Positions 1 to 9,957 of a DNA stretch of 64,000 bases are shown here, piece by piece. The stretch's first letter is position 1, and every line of letters begins with the position of its first letter. The stretch is from contig RQSC01000806.1 in NCBI GenBank assembly GCA_013416795.1, positions 1 through 64,000 on the forward strand. The letters are read 5' to 3'. A model generated the notes under the pieces. The model was not told the DNA's origin. It saw only the letters and a program-made list of their open reading frames with translations, and did no database searches. The stretch comes from Prasinococcaceae sp. CCMP 1430. Taxonomy: Eukaryota > Prasinodermophyta > Palmophyllophyceae > Prasinococcales > Prasinococcaceae. The position numbers were made by a program, and so were the translations under genes.

Positions 1-907
1 ACTGAGCGTCATCCCTCAGATCCGAGATTTGTACCAAACACACACACGCGTGGACCCCACGCGCGTGCGTGTTTACCCCCCCACACCATCACACACACAC
101 ACCATTTACTCCTCCCTCCTCCCTCAACCACCACACACACACAACCAACGTGTACCCCCACACACACATCAAAACGCACGCCTCGGGACGAGTCTCCCGT
201 GGGTGACGATGAGCTCAATATGAATGAATCGAACCACAGGTGCTTGGTGAGGCCTTCGCCCGCGCGTGCGGCAGACGCGAGCAGGCGCATCATGCGTGGG
301 GGTGCGAGCGACCGAGCGCGCGCGGCGCGGCGGCGCTGATGTGGACGAGTCCCCGCATCACGCAAGGGGGGGGGGCGCAGGCCGCGGCCGGCGGCGCCCC
401 GAGGCGCGCGCGCGCGCGTTTTCGCATGCGTTTCGCACATCATTTCGGCGCTGGAACTTCGCCATTTTTCGCAGCGCGGCGCGCGGCCGGCAAGCGCCAG
501 CACGCAGAGAGGCCCATTGCTCTGCCTCTGCAAGGCGCTCGCTCGCACTCCTTCTTTCTGCTGCGCGGACGCCCTCAGGGAGGAGCGAGCGAGCGCGCAC
601 ATGCATGTGCCTCTGCATAGGCTACGCCAGGCAAGGCAGGTACGCGTACACGCACGTCCCCGATGGAGTCTCCCGTGGGTAATAATGAAATTAAAAACAC
701 GTGTCTCGAGGTCTGAGCTGCGCGAGGGCGACCCGCCTACCCCCGCACCCACTCGACTTTGNCGGCAGCGGCGGTGTGTGCGGCTGCGCGGCGGCCATCG
801 GCAGCGGCGGCGGCATACGGCAGATGAGGAGGAGGGCGCCGCTGCGGGCGCCGCGGGTCGGCGGGGGGATTGCGGGGGCCAGAGCGCGGGAGGCATCGGC
901 GTCCGCC
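1..907. other. Intergenic DNA upstream of the amidase gene
   Basis: No gene is supported here. The first 200 bases are rich in CA dinucleotide runs. A 15-base word (GAGTCTCCCGTGGGT) occurs at 190-204 and again at 666-680. A single undetermined base lies at 762. An in-frame ATG at 824 could extend the downstream amidase with an Arg/Ala-rich leader, so part of this stretch may be 5' UTR or coding sequence. Confidence 0.5.
762..762. other. Single undetermined base (N)
   Basis: One N between GACTTTG and CGGCAGCG. It may be an unresolved base or, like the N at 34798, a contig join. I see no truncated gene on either side that would decide. Confidence 0.9.
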
Positions 908-2766
908 ATGGCCCGCGGCGGCGACGCGCAGGGCTTTGCCGCCGCGCGGACATGGGAGGAGCGCGCGGCGGCAACCGGCGCCTTCGTGGAGCACGCGCCG
1001 CTCGACCGCTCGGGCGAGGCGTATGGCGATGGAGATGCCGCGGGCGGCGACGCGGGCACGGGAGGTGCGCTCGCGGGCCTAAGCTTCGCCGCCAAGGACC
1101 TCTTCGACGTCGCAGGCACGCGCACCGGGTTCGGCAACCCCACGTGGCTGGAGCGCTCCGCCGAGGCCGCGGCCGACGCGCCCGCAGTTGCGGCGCTCAG
1201 GCGCGCTGGCGCGGTGCTCGTGGGCAAGACAGAAATGGATGAGCTCGCGTACTCGCTCAACGGGGAGAACGCGCACTACGGGACGCCGCTCAACCCGGCC
1301 GCTCCGGATCGCATCCCAGGTGCGCTGCTGCCCCCCACCCACCCTCGCACCACACCAATCACACACAGCGCACGCCAGCTGCCGCCGCTCGCCACGCCAA
1401 GGATGCCACACCACTTCACGTTTGCGGCGAGCTGCGGCAGTGTGCCTACGCAACCCAACAATCAGTTTGTATTCTCTGAGGCGCGAGCGCGAGGCGCGCC
1501 CTGCCCCGCGCTCCGCCGCGCTCGGAGCGAATCTGTCTCTGACCGTTGCCCACGTGGCTGCGGCGGCCGCGGCTGCGGCTGCGGCTGCATGCGCGCGCGC
1601 TTGCGGGCAGGTGGGTCGAGCTCCGGCAGCGCCTCCGCCGTGGCTGCGGGCCTCGTGGACTTCTCTCTCGGTTCGGACACCGGTGGGAGCGTGCGCGTCC
1701 CCGCGTCCTTCTGCGGCATCTACGGCCTGCGGCCGACGCACGGGCGGGGGGACCTGGCGGCCGCTGCGCCGCTCGCGCCGTCCTTCGACACGCCGGGCAT
1801 CTTCGCGCGCGACGCGAAGACCCTGCGCGCGGCCTCGCTGGCCATGCTCGGGAGCGAGCCGACAGCGGCGGCAAGGAGCCCCACGAGGTGCGTGCGCGCG
1901 CACGCGCGCGTGGCGTCCCGCCAGAGGGCGCCCTGCCCGCGCCTGCATCCGCAGTGACGATAATCCGATGTGCGTAGGCCCCTGCGACGGATGGCTGTGC
2001 GGCGAAACAAATAGACTACAATTCACCGAGCGGAAGCGCGGCAAGCGAGGCGTGCCACGCCGGCCACCTGCACATGCGACTGGCTGACGTCCGCCTCCGC
2101 GCGCCGCGGCATCCGTGGCTTGCTCTTCTCAGGTGGCTCGTGGCAGCCGACGCGTTCGAGCTCGCCGAGCAGTCGTGCGCCCAGGCTGTTTACGGCAAGC
2201 TCTCGGGCGATGCGTTTCAGAGGGTATGCGAGGCGCTGGGCTCGGAGCCCGCGGAGGTCAGTGTAGCCGAGGGCGCAGGCGCGGGCGACCTGCTGGACGG
2301 ATGGAGGGACACGTTTCGCCTCCTGCAGGCTAGCGAGATCTGGGGCATGCACGCCGACTTCGTCGAAGGGTGCAAGCCAGACTTCGGCCCGGGCATCAAG
2401 GAGCGCTTCGAGATGGCGAAGGGCGTGCACGGAAACCAGCCTCCAGTCGAGGAGGCCGCGAAGCGTCGCGAGGCCATCACAGAGCACATGGATGCAATGC
2501 TTGCTGGCGGTGCGATCCTCGCAATGCCCACAGCCCCTGGCGCTGCCCCGACCAAGGCGCTGCCCACTGCTGAACTCGAGGTGTACCGGGCGCGCATGCT
2601 GGCGCTCACGGCCATTGCCGGGCTCGCGAGGCTGCCGCAAGTGAGCGTGCCCATCGCCGTCACTGAGGACGGCCCCGTCGGGCTCTCGTTGGTGGCCGCT
2701 CGCGGTGAGGACGAGATGCTGCTGGCAGCAACGGAGATGCTCGCTGCAGTTGTCGGAATGCAATAA
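908..2766 (+). CDS. AMI1: Amidase, AMI1 (indole-3-acetamide hydrolase) type
   Basis: Three exons are supported: 908-1319, 1611-1887 and 2133-2766, giving about 440 residues, close to plant AMI1 (about 425). Both introns are GT-AG. The first join restores the amidase signature ([12 protein letters not shown]), the second joins SPT to RWLVAAD. The Ser-cisSer-Lys triad is visible: Lys in LSFAAKD (residue 63), Ser in GGSSSGS and Ser in SDTGGSV. Around it the text is close to plant AMI1: [24 protein letters not shown] and [11 protein letters not shown]. Plant AMI1 hydrolyses indole-3-acetamide to the auxin indole-3-acetic acid; that substrate is inferred here from similarity. A TOC64-like non-catalytic role is less likely because the triad is intact and no TPR region follows. 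The start at 908 gives the AMI1-like length; ATG 824 would add a possible targeting leader. It converges on the 5-phosphatase gene 85 bp away. Confidence 0.88.
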
Positions 2767-2851
2767 CGCTGGGTGGACTCGATACATACACGATGTTGGG
2801 CCTGTTGTGTACTCAAAAGCAAACTTGTGATTTACTTATCCTGTCATATTA

Positions 2852-5800
2852 TTACTCGACGCTCACGCTCACGACGGCCGCCGTCTCGTGCTCATCGGGG
2901 GCGGCGCGCATGCCATACTCCCCGATAGCACGGATCGCGACGCTCGCGCGCGAACCCGTCGGTGGCGGGCTGTCCGGGTGCACCGAAAACTTGAGCACTA
3001 GCACCGCCCCTGGCGCAAGGGCACCGGCGCCTGGCTCGACGGTGAGCCAAGATGGCATCGATTGCAGCGGTGCCCCCTGATCCGCGCCCTGGACGCGGAA
3101 GAGGAGACCCTGCTTGCTCATGTTGGCAATTCGCAGCGTGGTGTCGCCGCCCATCATCCTCACTGCCACCTTGTCCGCCTCGGCCCTGATCATTGCCCCC
3201 TTGCCGCTGCCAGGCTGGCCCAGGCCGCCCACGTTCAGGACGGCGGCGCACGCCCCGTACGCCTTGATCGCACACGCGCGGCCGAGGCGCGCCTCTGCCA
3301 CCGCCATACGCACTGCGAGCTCTGCACGCACAGGTCTGTGGTCGCTGCCAAAGGCGTCCATCTCCGCTTCGTAGCGTACCACGTCAACGGTGGTGCAGGC
3401 ACCGGGGTTGCGCGTCGCCCTATGATCGAAGACGAGCACGCGGTCTGTCCAGGCAGGGATTCGGCACTTCTCGGAGGTGTCGTACGACTGCGAGCCGTAG
3501 CCCTTATCGAATTTGTACGTCGGCGGAAACTCGATCTGTGCTTCGCGCATGCGGCGGAACGCACGCCCAGCAGCCTGCTCCCTCATCAACTGGTCGTGGC
3601 CCCGCAGCACGCCGAGGTCCCCGCGCTGGATGGCAGGGCGCACTTCCTCGTTGGGGAGGTCAATGCGGTAGTTGAAGTCCCCATACCACACGATAACATC
3701 TGCAGCGTCTGCAAATCTGCTGCTCTGCTGCAGGGCCATTGCGCCGACGGACTCCGACCGGCTCACAGGAGCGTTAGCGTCGCTCTCTAGGCCCTCATCA
3801 TCGCGCCCTGACTCCCCAGAGGAATCCTCGATGGACGACGAGGAATCGGCGGACTCGAAGGTACGGCTGGACGCAGCAGATGCCACCGCCGCAAAATTCA
3901 TGCTACTTTTGAAGAAGTCGCTCGTGAAGTCCAGGTTCGAAGCGATGCGCGCATAGTTGGCGTTGCGGTCGGCAACGTTCTTTTGATGGGCGGCAAAGTG
4001 GCTCGAAATAAACGCGAGGCTCTGTCGGTGCAGCGTAAAACGGACCGCAGCGGCGCCCTTGTTGCCCAGCGTGTTGCCGAGAGCGCCGCATGCCACAGTG
4101 CAGGTCTGGGCATCGCCGACCACCTCGCGCAGACGCCTGCGCGCCCACACGCCACACGCTATTCCCGCCATCTGACGAAAGCTGACAAGCTCAAAAGACT
4201 CACTGAGGGGCACGCCTCGTGTGGCTTCCTGCACAGCGAGCGTCATGTTGTCACACCACCATTGCGCGTCCTTGCTGAGCTTGGAGTTGCCCACCGCATT
4301 TTTGGCAGCGGCGGATACCAAGGAACCGCCCCCCATCTCGATTTCCTGGAAGCCAACCGCCACTACGTCGAAGTCGAGCGTGAGCTGAGCAGCCGTTGCA
4401 TTGCCTGTGCTGTTGCCCTTGCCACAGAGCCAGCGGGCGATGTCGTCCGCCTTGGCCTGCTTCTCGTTGACGTTCCACGTCCCGGCGAAGATGCGATAGG
4501 TTTTCTCCTGCGACACCGCAGCGAGCTCACCTGCGTACGTATCGCGCGCAGTGGCATCGCCCGGCGAGGGCGAGCGCGCATTCCACACGCGCACGGCGCC
4601 ATCGGCCGCCATGGATACGACCGTTGGCCCATCGGATGCCAGCGATATCACGGGCGAGTCGTGCGCGAGCCATTTCCCGATGGGCTTCCCCCGCTGCGAG
4701 CCTACGGCGCCAAGCACGTGAATGTACCCGTCCGCTGTGCCGGCCCACAGACGCGCTCCTCCGACTGCAGTGATGGCCCGCACCGGGACCTTGGTGTTCG
4801 CCAGCCGCGTCTCAATTAAGACCTTGCCGCTCCGGCCCCAGTGGGTAACGACTCCGGTGGCGTACCCAGCCCACGCGCCACCATCGACTGGGGCCACACA
4901 AAGGCAGTGGAGCTGCCCCCGCCCCCGCGTGACGTAGTCACTCGTCCCACCAGGCCCGCTGGCATAGTCTGCTGCTGAGCTGACCACCTTGGTAACGCCA
5001 GCGCTCGCCTTATTTGCTGCCACACGCGCGAGCTTGCCCATGCTACGAAACGCGCTACCGATGCCTTTCGCTTTCGACCGGGCGCCTGCAGAGCCCTCGA
5101 GCGCAGCCATCTTGGCGTCATCGGCGTCAACGGTTGCACCCTCCAGCACATTGCCGGCCTCGTCAAGGAAGTCGTATCCAACACGCCGGATGAGCCTGCC
5201 CGAGCGCGCGTCCCACAGCCCGAGGTTCGCGTTCCCACCAGACCACACCACATCACCGGCTTGGGCGACGAAGCGCACGCGACTGTGCAAGTTGCCACTC
5301 GCACTCGCAGCCACGGAAATCGGCACACGGAGGTCCGCACCGAAGGACCCATCCGTCTCCATGGGCTCGGAGTGCGGGCTGAAACTTCCCCACTGAGACT
5401 GCGTGGCTACCTTCACATCAGGGGGCACTTCCTTGCCAAATTGCCACATGCGCATGCCCCCAGATGTCGAACCAGTCCAGAGCGTGCCGTCATTGGTCAG
5501 CGTCATCGAGACGACCGCGCTACGATGTGCGCGCCACCTGAGCGTGCATATGCCGGCTATCCCAGCTTCGCTGGCGCCCCCCCCCGGCTTCCACGCTCGA
5601 ATCGTGCCATCGGCGTGGCCGCTCCACAGAGTCCCGCCGAGTACATGCATGCAAGTCGCCGCCGGACAGTTCACGTCGGGGGCTTTAAATGTTCGGTACG
5701 GCTCTGTGTCCTTTTCTCCCTTCGGCACCGGCATGGTCCATGGGGCGCCGGTGCTCGTCCAGTTCTCACCGAGGCGCCACAGCCGCGGCAGGCCACTGCC

Positions 5801-6469
5801 ACCCGCCGCCAGGACAGTCAGCCCTGCAGCCGCCACAACGAGTAACCGCTCAGCCTCGGCTTGGCGCAGCGGCGCCGGCCTCAAATCTAGAGGCAACGGG
5901 CCGCTGTCGCCTCCACCCGACCGCGATCCGATGCTACGCGTTGATTCGGCGCGGCCGAGGTCGACCTCCTCGTGCGGCGGGCATGCGTTCGGCAGAGGCG
6001 TCGTCTCCGCCGGCGGCGTCTCAGCCGGCGGTTCCGACATGCACAGGTTCTCAAGCTGTTTCAGAGCGCTGTCAGGCCTCTGAGTGTCGGGCGAGGCACC
6101 CGTTGCCGGCGCCGGCGCCGGCGGCGCAGGGCGCGCTGGCTTGGGCGCAGCGGAATCACCAAACGCGACCCACCCCTCTTGGTGCCCCTGCTGCTGCGAC
6201 GGCCGCGTCTGCTCCGCCCTCTGCTGTTGCGCCGCCTGCCCCACTCCGGAGTCGATGGCGGCCGCCACGGCGGGCACGGCTCTCTCGAATCGAACAGTGC
6301 TGGGGTCGATGCTCTTGAGCCGCGCCTTCTTCTCGTCCGTGCTGAGAGACGCGTCCTCACACACCCCGCGCACGGCCGCGAGCGCTGCCTGGTTGAAGCA
6401 ACGCGCGCGCAGCATTGGCACGCCGAAATACGAGCTGATGTCGACGTCGACGAACCTTCGCTCCGCCAT
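2852..6469 (-). CDS. WD40-repeat inositol polyphosphate 5-phosphatase
   Basis: Intronless, 1205 residues from the ATG at 6469 (MAERRFVDVD); the frame stays open to 6763, but that part is low-complexity. After a Pro/Ala-rich N-terminus come WD40 repeats (about residues 215-630, e.g. LWSGHADGTIRAW, LWTGSTSGGMRMW). The inositol 5-phosphatase domain (about 655-1050) has all the hallmark blocks: FAGTWNVNEK, VAVGFQEIEM, GNTLGNKGAAAVRF, WYGDFNYRIDLPNEE, PAWTDRVLVFD and GSDHRPV. The last 90 residues look like a beta-rich ASH/MSP-type domain. The order WD40-5-phosphatase-ASH is that of land-plant 5PTase12-14 (FRA3 group). The enzyme should remove the 5-phosphate from phosphoinositides or soluble inositol phosphates; substrate cannot be read from sequence. 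An insertion rich in Ser/Asp lies inside the catalytic domain (DNA about 3720-3900). It faces the amidase gene tail to tail and shares a 736 bp upstream region with the plastid-protein gene. Confidence 0.92.
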   Translation of the reverse strand: MAERRFVDVDISSYFGVPMLRARCFNQAALAAVRGVCEDASLSTDEKKARLKSIDPSTVRFERAVPAVAAAIDSGVGQAAQQQRAEQTRPSQQQGHQEGWVAFGDSAAPKPARPAPPAPAPATGASPDTQRPDSALKQLENLCMSEPPAETPPAETTPLPNACPPHEEVDLGRAESTRSIGSRSGGGDSGPLPLDLRPAPLRQAEAERLLVVAAAGLTVLAAGGSGLPRLWRLGENWTSTGAPWTMPVPKGEKDTEPYRTFKAPDVNCPAATCMHVLGGTLWSGHADGTIRAWKPGGGASEAGIAGICTLRWRAHRSAVVSMTLTNDGTLWTGSTSGGMRMWQFGKEVPPDVKVATQSQWGSFSPHSEPMETDGSFGADLRVPISVAASASGNLHSRVRFVAQAGDVVWSGGNANLGLWDARSGRLIRRVGYDFLDEAGNVLEGATVDADDAKMAALEGSAGARSKAKGIGSAFRSMGKLARVAANKASAGVTKVVSSAADYASGPGGTSDYVTRGRGQLHCLCVAPVDGGAWAGYATGVVTHWGRSGKVLIETRLANTKVPVRAITAVGGARLWAGTADGYIHVLGAVGSQRGKPIGKWLAHDSPVISLASDGPTVVSMAADGAVRVWNARSPSPGDATARDTYAGELAAVSQEKTYRIFAGTWNVNEKQAKADDIARWLCGKGNSTGNATAAQLTLDFDVVAVGFQEIEMGGGSLVSAAAKNAVGNSKLSKDAQWWCDNMTLAVQEATRGVPLSESFELVSFRQMAGIACGVWARRRLREVVGDAQTCTVACGALGNTLGNKGAAAVRFTLHRQSLAFISSHFAAHQKNVADRNANYARIASNLDFTSDFFKSSMNFAAVASAASSRTFESADSSSSIEDSSGESGRDDEGLESDANAPVSRSESVGAMALQQSSRFADAADVIVWYGDFNYRIDLPNEEVRPAIQRGDLGVLRGHDQLMREQAAGRAFRRMREAQIEFPPTYKFDKGYGSQSYDTSEKCRIPAWTDRVLVFDHRATRNPGACTTVDVVRYEAEMDAFGSDHRPVRAELAVRMAVAEARLGRACAIKAYGACAAVLNVGGLGQPGSGKGAMIRAEADKVAVRMMGGDTTLRIANMSKQGLLFRVQGADQGAPLQSMPSWLTVEPGAGALAPGAVLVLKFSVHPDSPPPTGSRASVAIRAIGEYGMRAAPDEHETAAVVSVSVE

Positions 6470-7205
6470 GGCTGCACCACCAAGGTCCGACTGGACCGCC
6501 CCCGCCGTTCGATCCTTTCCCCCCCCCCGGCCTGGCTGCGTCCCAGGAGACGAAAAAGCTGTCTGCGGCCCGGGCGCCGCGCGCACCCCCTGCGCGCGCA
6601 CAGCCCTGCGCAGCGCCCCGCAGGCGCGCACCCCCCGCTTCCTCCCCGCCGCCCCCGCAGATATGCGCGGCGCCGCCCGCCGGCAGCAACACCTCGCTCC
6701 GCCCCGCTGGCGGACGGCCCCGCCATCAAAGCGCCTCCGCTGGAACGCAAAATCAGGGTCCACAGAAAGCGCATCAACGCATGCGATTTAATGTCATCTC
6801 CGGTCGCGAGCGCGCGATCCATCCTCCGGGACTTCGAGTATACCTCAAATGCGCGTCGGTCGGAGCGCGCGCGGGGCGGTGGGGGGGGTCTTCGCCGGTG
6901 TCGCCAATTTCCGGATTTGGATTTGGATTTGGCGCACGGCGGGTTTGTTTGGCGCTTTGTTCCTCTTATGAGCTCGCGCGGGCGTCGTTCGCGTGCGTTT
7001 GCGGGTCGGCGCGCCCATACAGTATTCCGATGCGTACGCGCTCTGATGCGGCGGCGGCGGCGCGCGCGCGCGTGGGCCGCGAATTGGCCGATTGATTGGG
7101 CGATTGCAATTGCGGATATGTGGCCCGCGGCCGCCGGGCCGCGCGTGGCGCGACGGCGCGCGGCCGCGCGGAGCAAGTGTGCGCTCGGACGAGCAGCCGG
7201 TAGCA
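6470..7205. other. Divergent promoter region (5-phosphatase / plastid protein)
   Basis: No gene is supported. It separates two divergently transcribed genes. It contains a GGATTT triplication near 6914-6932 and two ATTGG words near 7083-7099. A weak version of the recurrent GCATCAA/TGCGATTTAATG element is found around 6770-6795. Confidence 0.6.
7083..7099. promoter_or_regulatory. Two inverted CCAAT-like boxes
   Basis: ATTGG occurs at 7083-7087 and 7095-7099, about one helical turn apart and about 110 bp before the start of the plastid-protein gene. This spacing would suit CCAAT-binding NF-Y type factors. The assignment rests only on short words in a GC-rich background, so it is tentative. 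Confidence 0.25.
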
Positions 7206-7886
7206 ATGATGGCGACGTCGGCCGTGCAGGCTCGCGCCGGTGCCGGCGCCGCGCCGCGCCGCGCCACGCCTCGCGCGCTCTTCGGCAAGAAGAAGGCGCC
7301 GCCGCCGCCTCCGCCGCCCGTGAAGAAGGGCCTCTTCGGCTTCGGCAAGACGGAGGCGCCTGCGCCTCCCAAGGAGAGCCGCGTCGAAATGGAGGCCGAC
7401 TGGCTCGGCCTGGGCGGCTTCTCCGTCGACGCGTTCATCGGCGGCGGCAAGAAGGCCGAGGAGGCGGACAAGCGGTTCGCGAGGGGGCAGGTGCAGAAGA
7501 AGGACAAGGAGGTGCGCATCGAGTACAAGAACCGTGACGGCGACCGCTTCATCCTCATCAACCCCACGGAGAGGCAGCTCAACAGGAAGGACCGCTTCGG
7601 CTTCACGGTGAACGAATACCTCGCGCTTGGCAGCGCGTCTGGCAAGGCCAAGGGTGCGAAGCTGAACGACGCGCAGTCGCTCGCGCTCAAGAAGAAGATC
7701 GGCGGCACCGCGCGCGACTTCTTCAAGTCCAACATCCAGGCGGAGGGCCGGTACGTGGAGGGCGGCTGGACCGACGCCAAGGGAGACGAGTTGGTCGGCT
7801 CTAACACGTCACTGATTTCCGCCGTGGGCGGGCTGGCTGCGCTCGCCGGCGTGGCGGCGACGCTCTACGCGGTGAGCTCCCTGTAG
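7206..7886 (+). CDS. Unknown plastid-targeted protein with a C-terminal membrane helix
   Basis: Single exon, 226 residues; two adjacent ATGs at 7206 and 7209 are equally possible. The first 60 residues (MMATSAVQARAGAGAAPRRA and onward) are rich in Ala, Arg and Ser and lack acidic residues, like a chloroplast transit peptide of a primary-plastid alga. A Pro-rich KKKAPPPPPPP stretch and a GLFGFGK motif follow. The middle is charged (RIEYKNRDGDRFILINPTERQ). The last 25 residues (AVGGLAALAGVAATLYAVSSL) form one hydrophobic helix near the C-terminus. I do not recognise the family. A thylakoid or envelope tail-anchored protein is inferred from the layout. It converges on MutY with only 61 bp between stop codons. 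Confidence 0.75.
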   Translation: MMATSAVQARAGAGAAPRRATPRALFGKKKAPPPPPPPVKKGLFGFGKTEAPAPPKESRVEMEADWLGLGGFSVDAFIGGGKKAEEADKRFARGQVQKKDKEVRIEYKNRDGDRFILINPTERQLNRKDRFGFTVNEYLALGSASGKAKGAKLNDAQSLALKKKIGGTARDFFKSNIQAEGRYVEGGWTDAKGDELVGSNTSLISAVGGLAALAGVAATLYAVSSL

Positions 7887-7947
7887 CCCCCGGCCCGTCG
7901 GCGCGGCGCGACAATAATATATTAGAATCAAGTTACACAGCGCCGTG

Positions 7948-9480
7948 TCACTTGAGCCGTCCAAGGGACTTGAGCCAAATCTCGTACACCTTCATGGGTC
8001 CGGAGGACAGGCCAGCCTGCTCGATATCACCTACGCTCAACCACTTGCGTCGATCGCCCGTTGCACCTGCGCCGCTGTCGCCCTTGACGTCCACCGCGTG
8101 GATGACGTAGTGGTGCTGCACGTGCGAGAATGTGTGCGAAACCACGCCAATGTGCTGTAGAGCAATGTCCGCTTTGAGGCCCAGCGAGCTCGCGTGTGCC
8201 CGCAGCGCCTTGGTGTGGCTCGCGCTGAGCTTCGCCCCACTTGCGGCGCTCACGCCGTCGCCCGCGGCCAACACAACAGACGGGAACTCCCACAGCCCTG
8301 CAAGCAGACCGCCGTCCCTCCGCTTGGAAAGCAGCAGCCTACAATCGCTGCCAGCCTTCTTGGCGCCGCAGGAGGCACTCCGCACGACCAAGACGCCAAC
8401 CAGCTCCTGCCGCTTGGCTTTTTTGGCAACTCTGCAGACACGCGCGTAGCAGCGGTTGCCAGTTCGAGAGACAGAGCGCCGCGCCGTGCCAGGTGACCCA
8501 GTAGGGTGTCAGCAGACGCGAAAATGAGCAATCGATGCACTTGCGCGGGGGCTCACAGGCATCGTGCAACAAATAGCGCCCCTACGCGACCTCTCGGCGC
8601 GGCGGACGCACTTGGCGGGAAAGTCGGTGACCTGCACAGACCCGCCGCTCTCCCTTGCTGTCTTGGCAGCAGCGCAGTGCGCGACGATTGGGCAGGTGCC
8701 GCACTGCGCGCGACCAGCCTGACATACGGTCGCGCCAAGCTCCATTATGGCCTGGTTGAGGTCGCCCGGCCGGTGCTCAGCGACAAGCTCCTGTGCGAGC
8801 GCCCAGTGTTCCTTCTCAGCGCCGCTCTTGCCGCGCCCCTTGTGCGCAGCGAGCCTTGTGTGCGCGTGTTCGCACCACGCGCGCGCAGCCCGGTCAGTGC
8901 ATGCCGTCGTAACAGCGCTTGCGCATTGGCTCGCGCCGAGTGGCGCGAAAGGACACACCTGCTAACGACGCGCACAACGTTCGCATCGACCGCGGGCACG
9001 GCCTGGCCGAATGCGATGCTCGCGATGGCGCCAGCTGTATACTCGCCGATGCCCGGGATAGCGCGAAGCTCCGCCGCAGTACGCGGGAGTCTGCCTTGCA
9101 GGTCGCTCGCGACATGGCGCGCACCATTGTGCAGGAACCTGGACCTGCGGTAATAGCCCAGCCCAGCCCATGCTTTCTGCACGTCGTCCTCACTTGCGTC
9201 CGCGAGGGCGGAGACAGTCGGCCACCGCGCCATCCAGCGTGTGTAGTACTCCTTTACGCGCTCAACCTGTGTCTGCTGCAGCATCACCTCGCTCACCCAC
9301 ACCGCATACGCGCGTTCGTCCGCCGCGGGGGTGCTGGCGGCAACCCTCGCCAGCTCTGCCTGCGTTTCGCTCGGTGGCGCGCGCCAAGGCAGCGTGCGAT
9401 GGTTGGCGTCGTACCATCGGAGCAGGTCCTCGCGCGCTCGCGCCGCGCGCTCGCCGAGCGCTGGCGCCTCCCCACCCGCG
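7948..9480 (-). CDS. MUTYH: A/G-specific adenine DNA glycosylase (MutY/MUTYH)
   Basis: Three exons are clear on the minus strand: about 9480 to 8959, 8854-8612 and 8431-7948, with GT-AG introns at 8958-8855 and 8611-8432. The joins give VVRVVSRLAAHKG and [19 protein letters not shown], matching the MutY family. Key features: [16 protein letters not shown], catalytic Glu in [13 protein letters not shown], helix-hairpin-helix [12 protein letters not shown], catalytic Asp in VDANVVRV, and the iron-sulphur ligands C-x6-C-x2-C-x5-C ([18 protein letters not shown]). The C-terminal exon is the Nudix-like domain that reads 8-oxoguanine ([12 protein letters not shown]). The enzyme removes adenine mispaired with 8-oxoG in nucleus and organelles. 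The 5' end is unresolved: the frame is open to about 9728 but contains no ATG, so another upstream exon or start must exist (an ATG in another frame lies near 9740). Confidence 0.9.
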
Positions 9481-9957
9481 GGGCCGCCGCCAGCGGACAG
9501 GTCCGCGCCGGTGCGGCTCGCTTCGCGGGGGCGCGTGCGGCGCTCCCGCCCCCGGCGGCTCCGCTGCGCCTGGGGACGCCCATGATCCCTCGCGCGCCGC
9601 CGGGCGGCGGCAGAGCGAGGCGCAGCATGCGCACGCTGTGGCGGGAGCCCCCGCCGCTGACGAATCGAAAAAATCTGCGGCGTTCCTGCGGGACAAATTC
9701 CGACGTCGCCGGCGTCAGCGAAAATGTATCAGGAAACATGGCGTAACGTCCGGGCCGGCGATGTCGGTGACGAGGTCTCCCGAAGGGTGGGTGCGCTGTG
9801 CCCCGCCGGTCCAGAGCGGAGCACAGCGCCCGCGCCAGACGCCAGACGCCAGAGCTAGAGCGAGGGCGCAAGCGGGGCCGCTCGACGTGAGGCGATGTGT
9901 CGGATGCGGCAGGTATTATTACAGTACAGTAGCACAAATGCACGCGGCGCCCTCTCA
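9481..9957. other. Region holding the unresolved MutY 5' end and RNF32 3' flank
   Basis: The MutY frame stays open to about 9728 on the minus strand, so part of this stretch is probably its first coding exon. The rest lies between the two same-strand genes. A low-GC patch with repeated ATTACAGTACAGTAG words at about 9915-9932 lies just past the stop of the RING gene. Confidence 0.4.

Noticed and set aside
190-680. 15-base repeat at 190 and 666 as ends of an inserted element
   Set aside because: The similarity stops at the word itself and nothing element-like lies between the copies.
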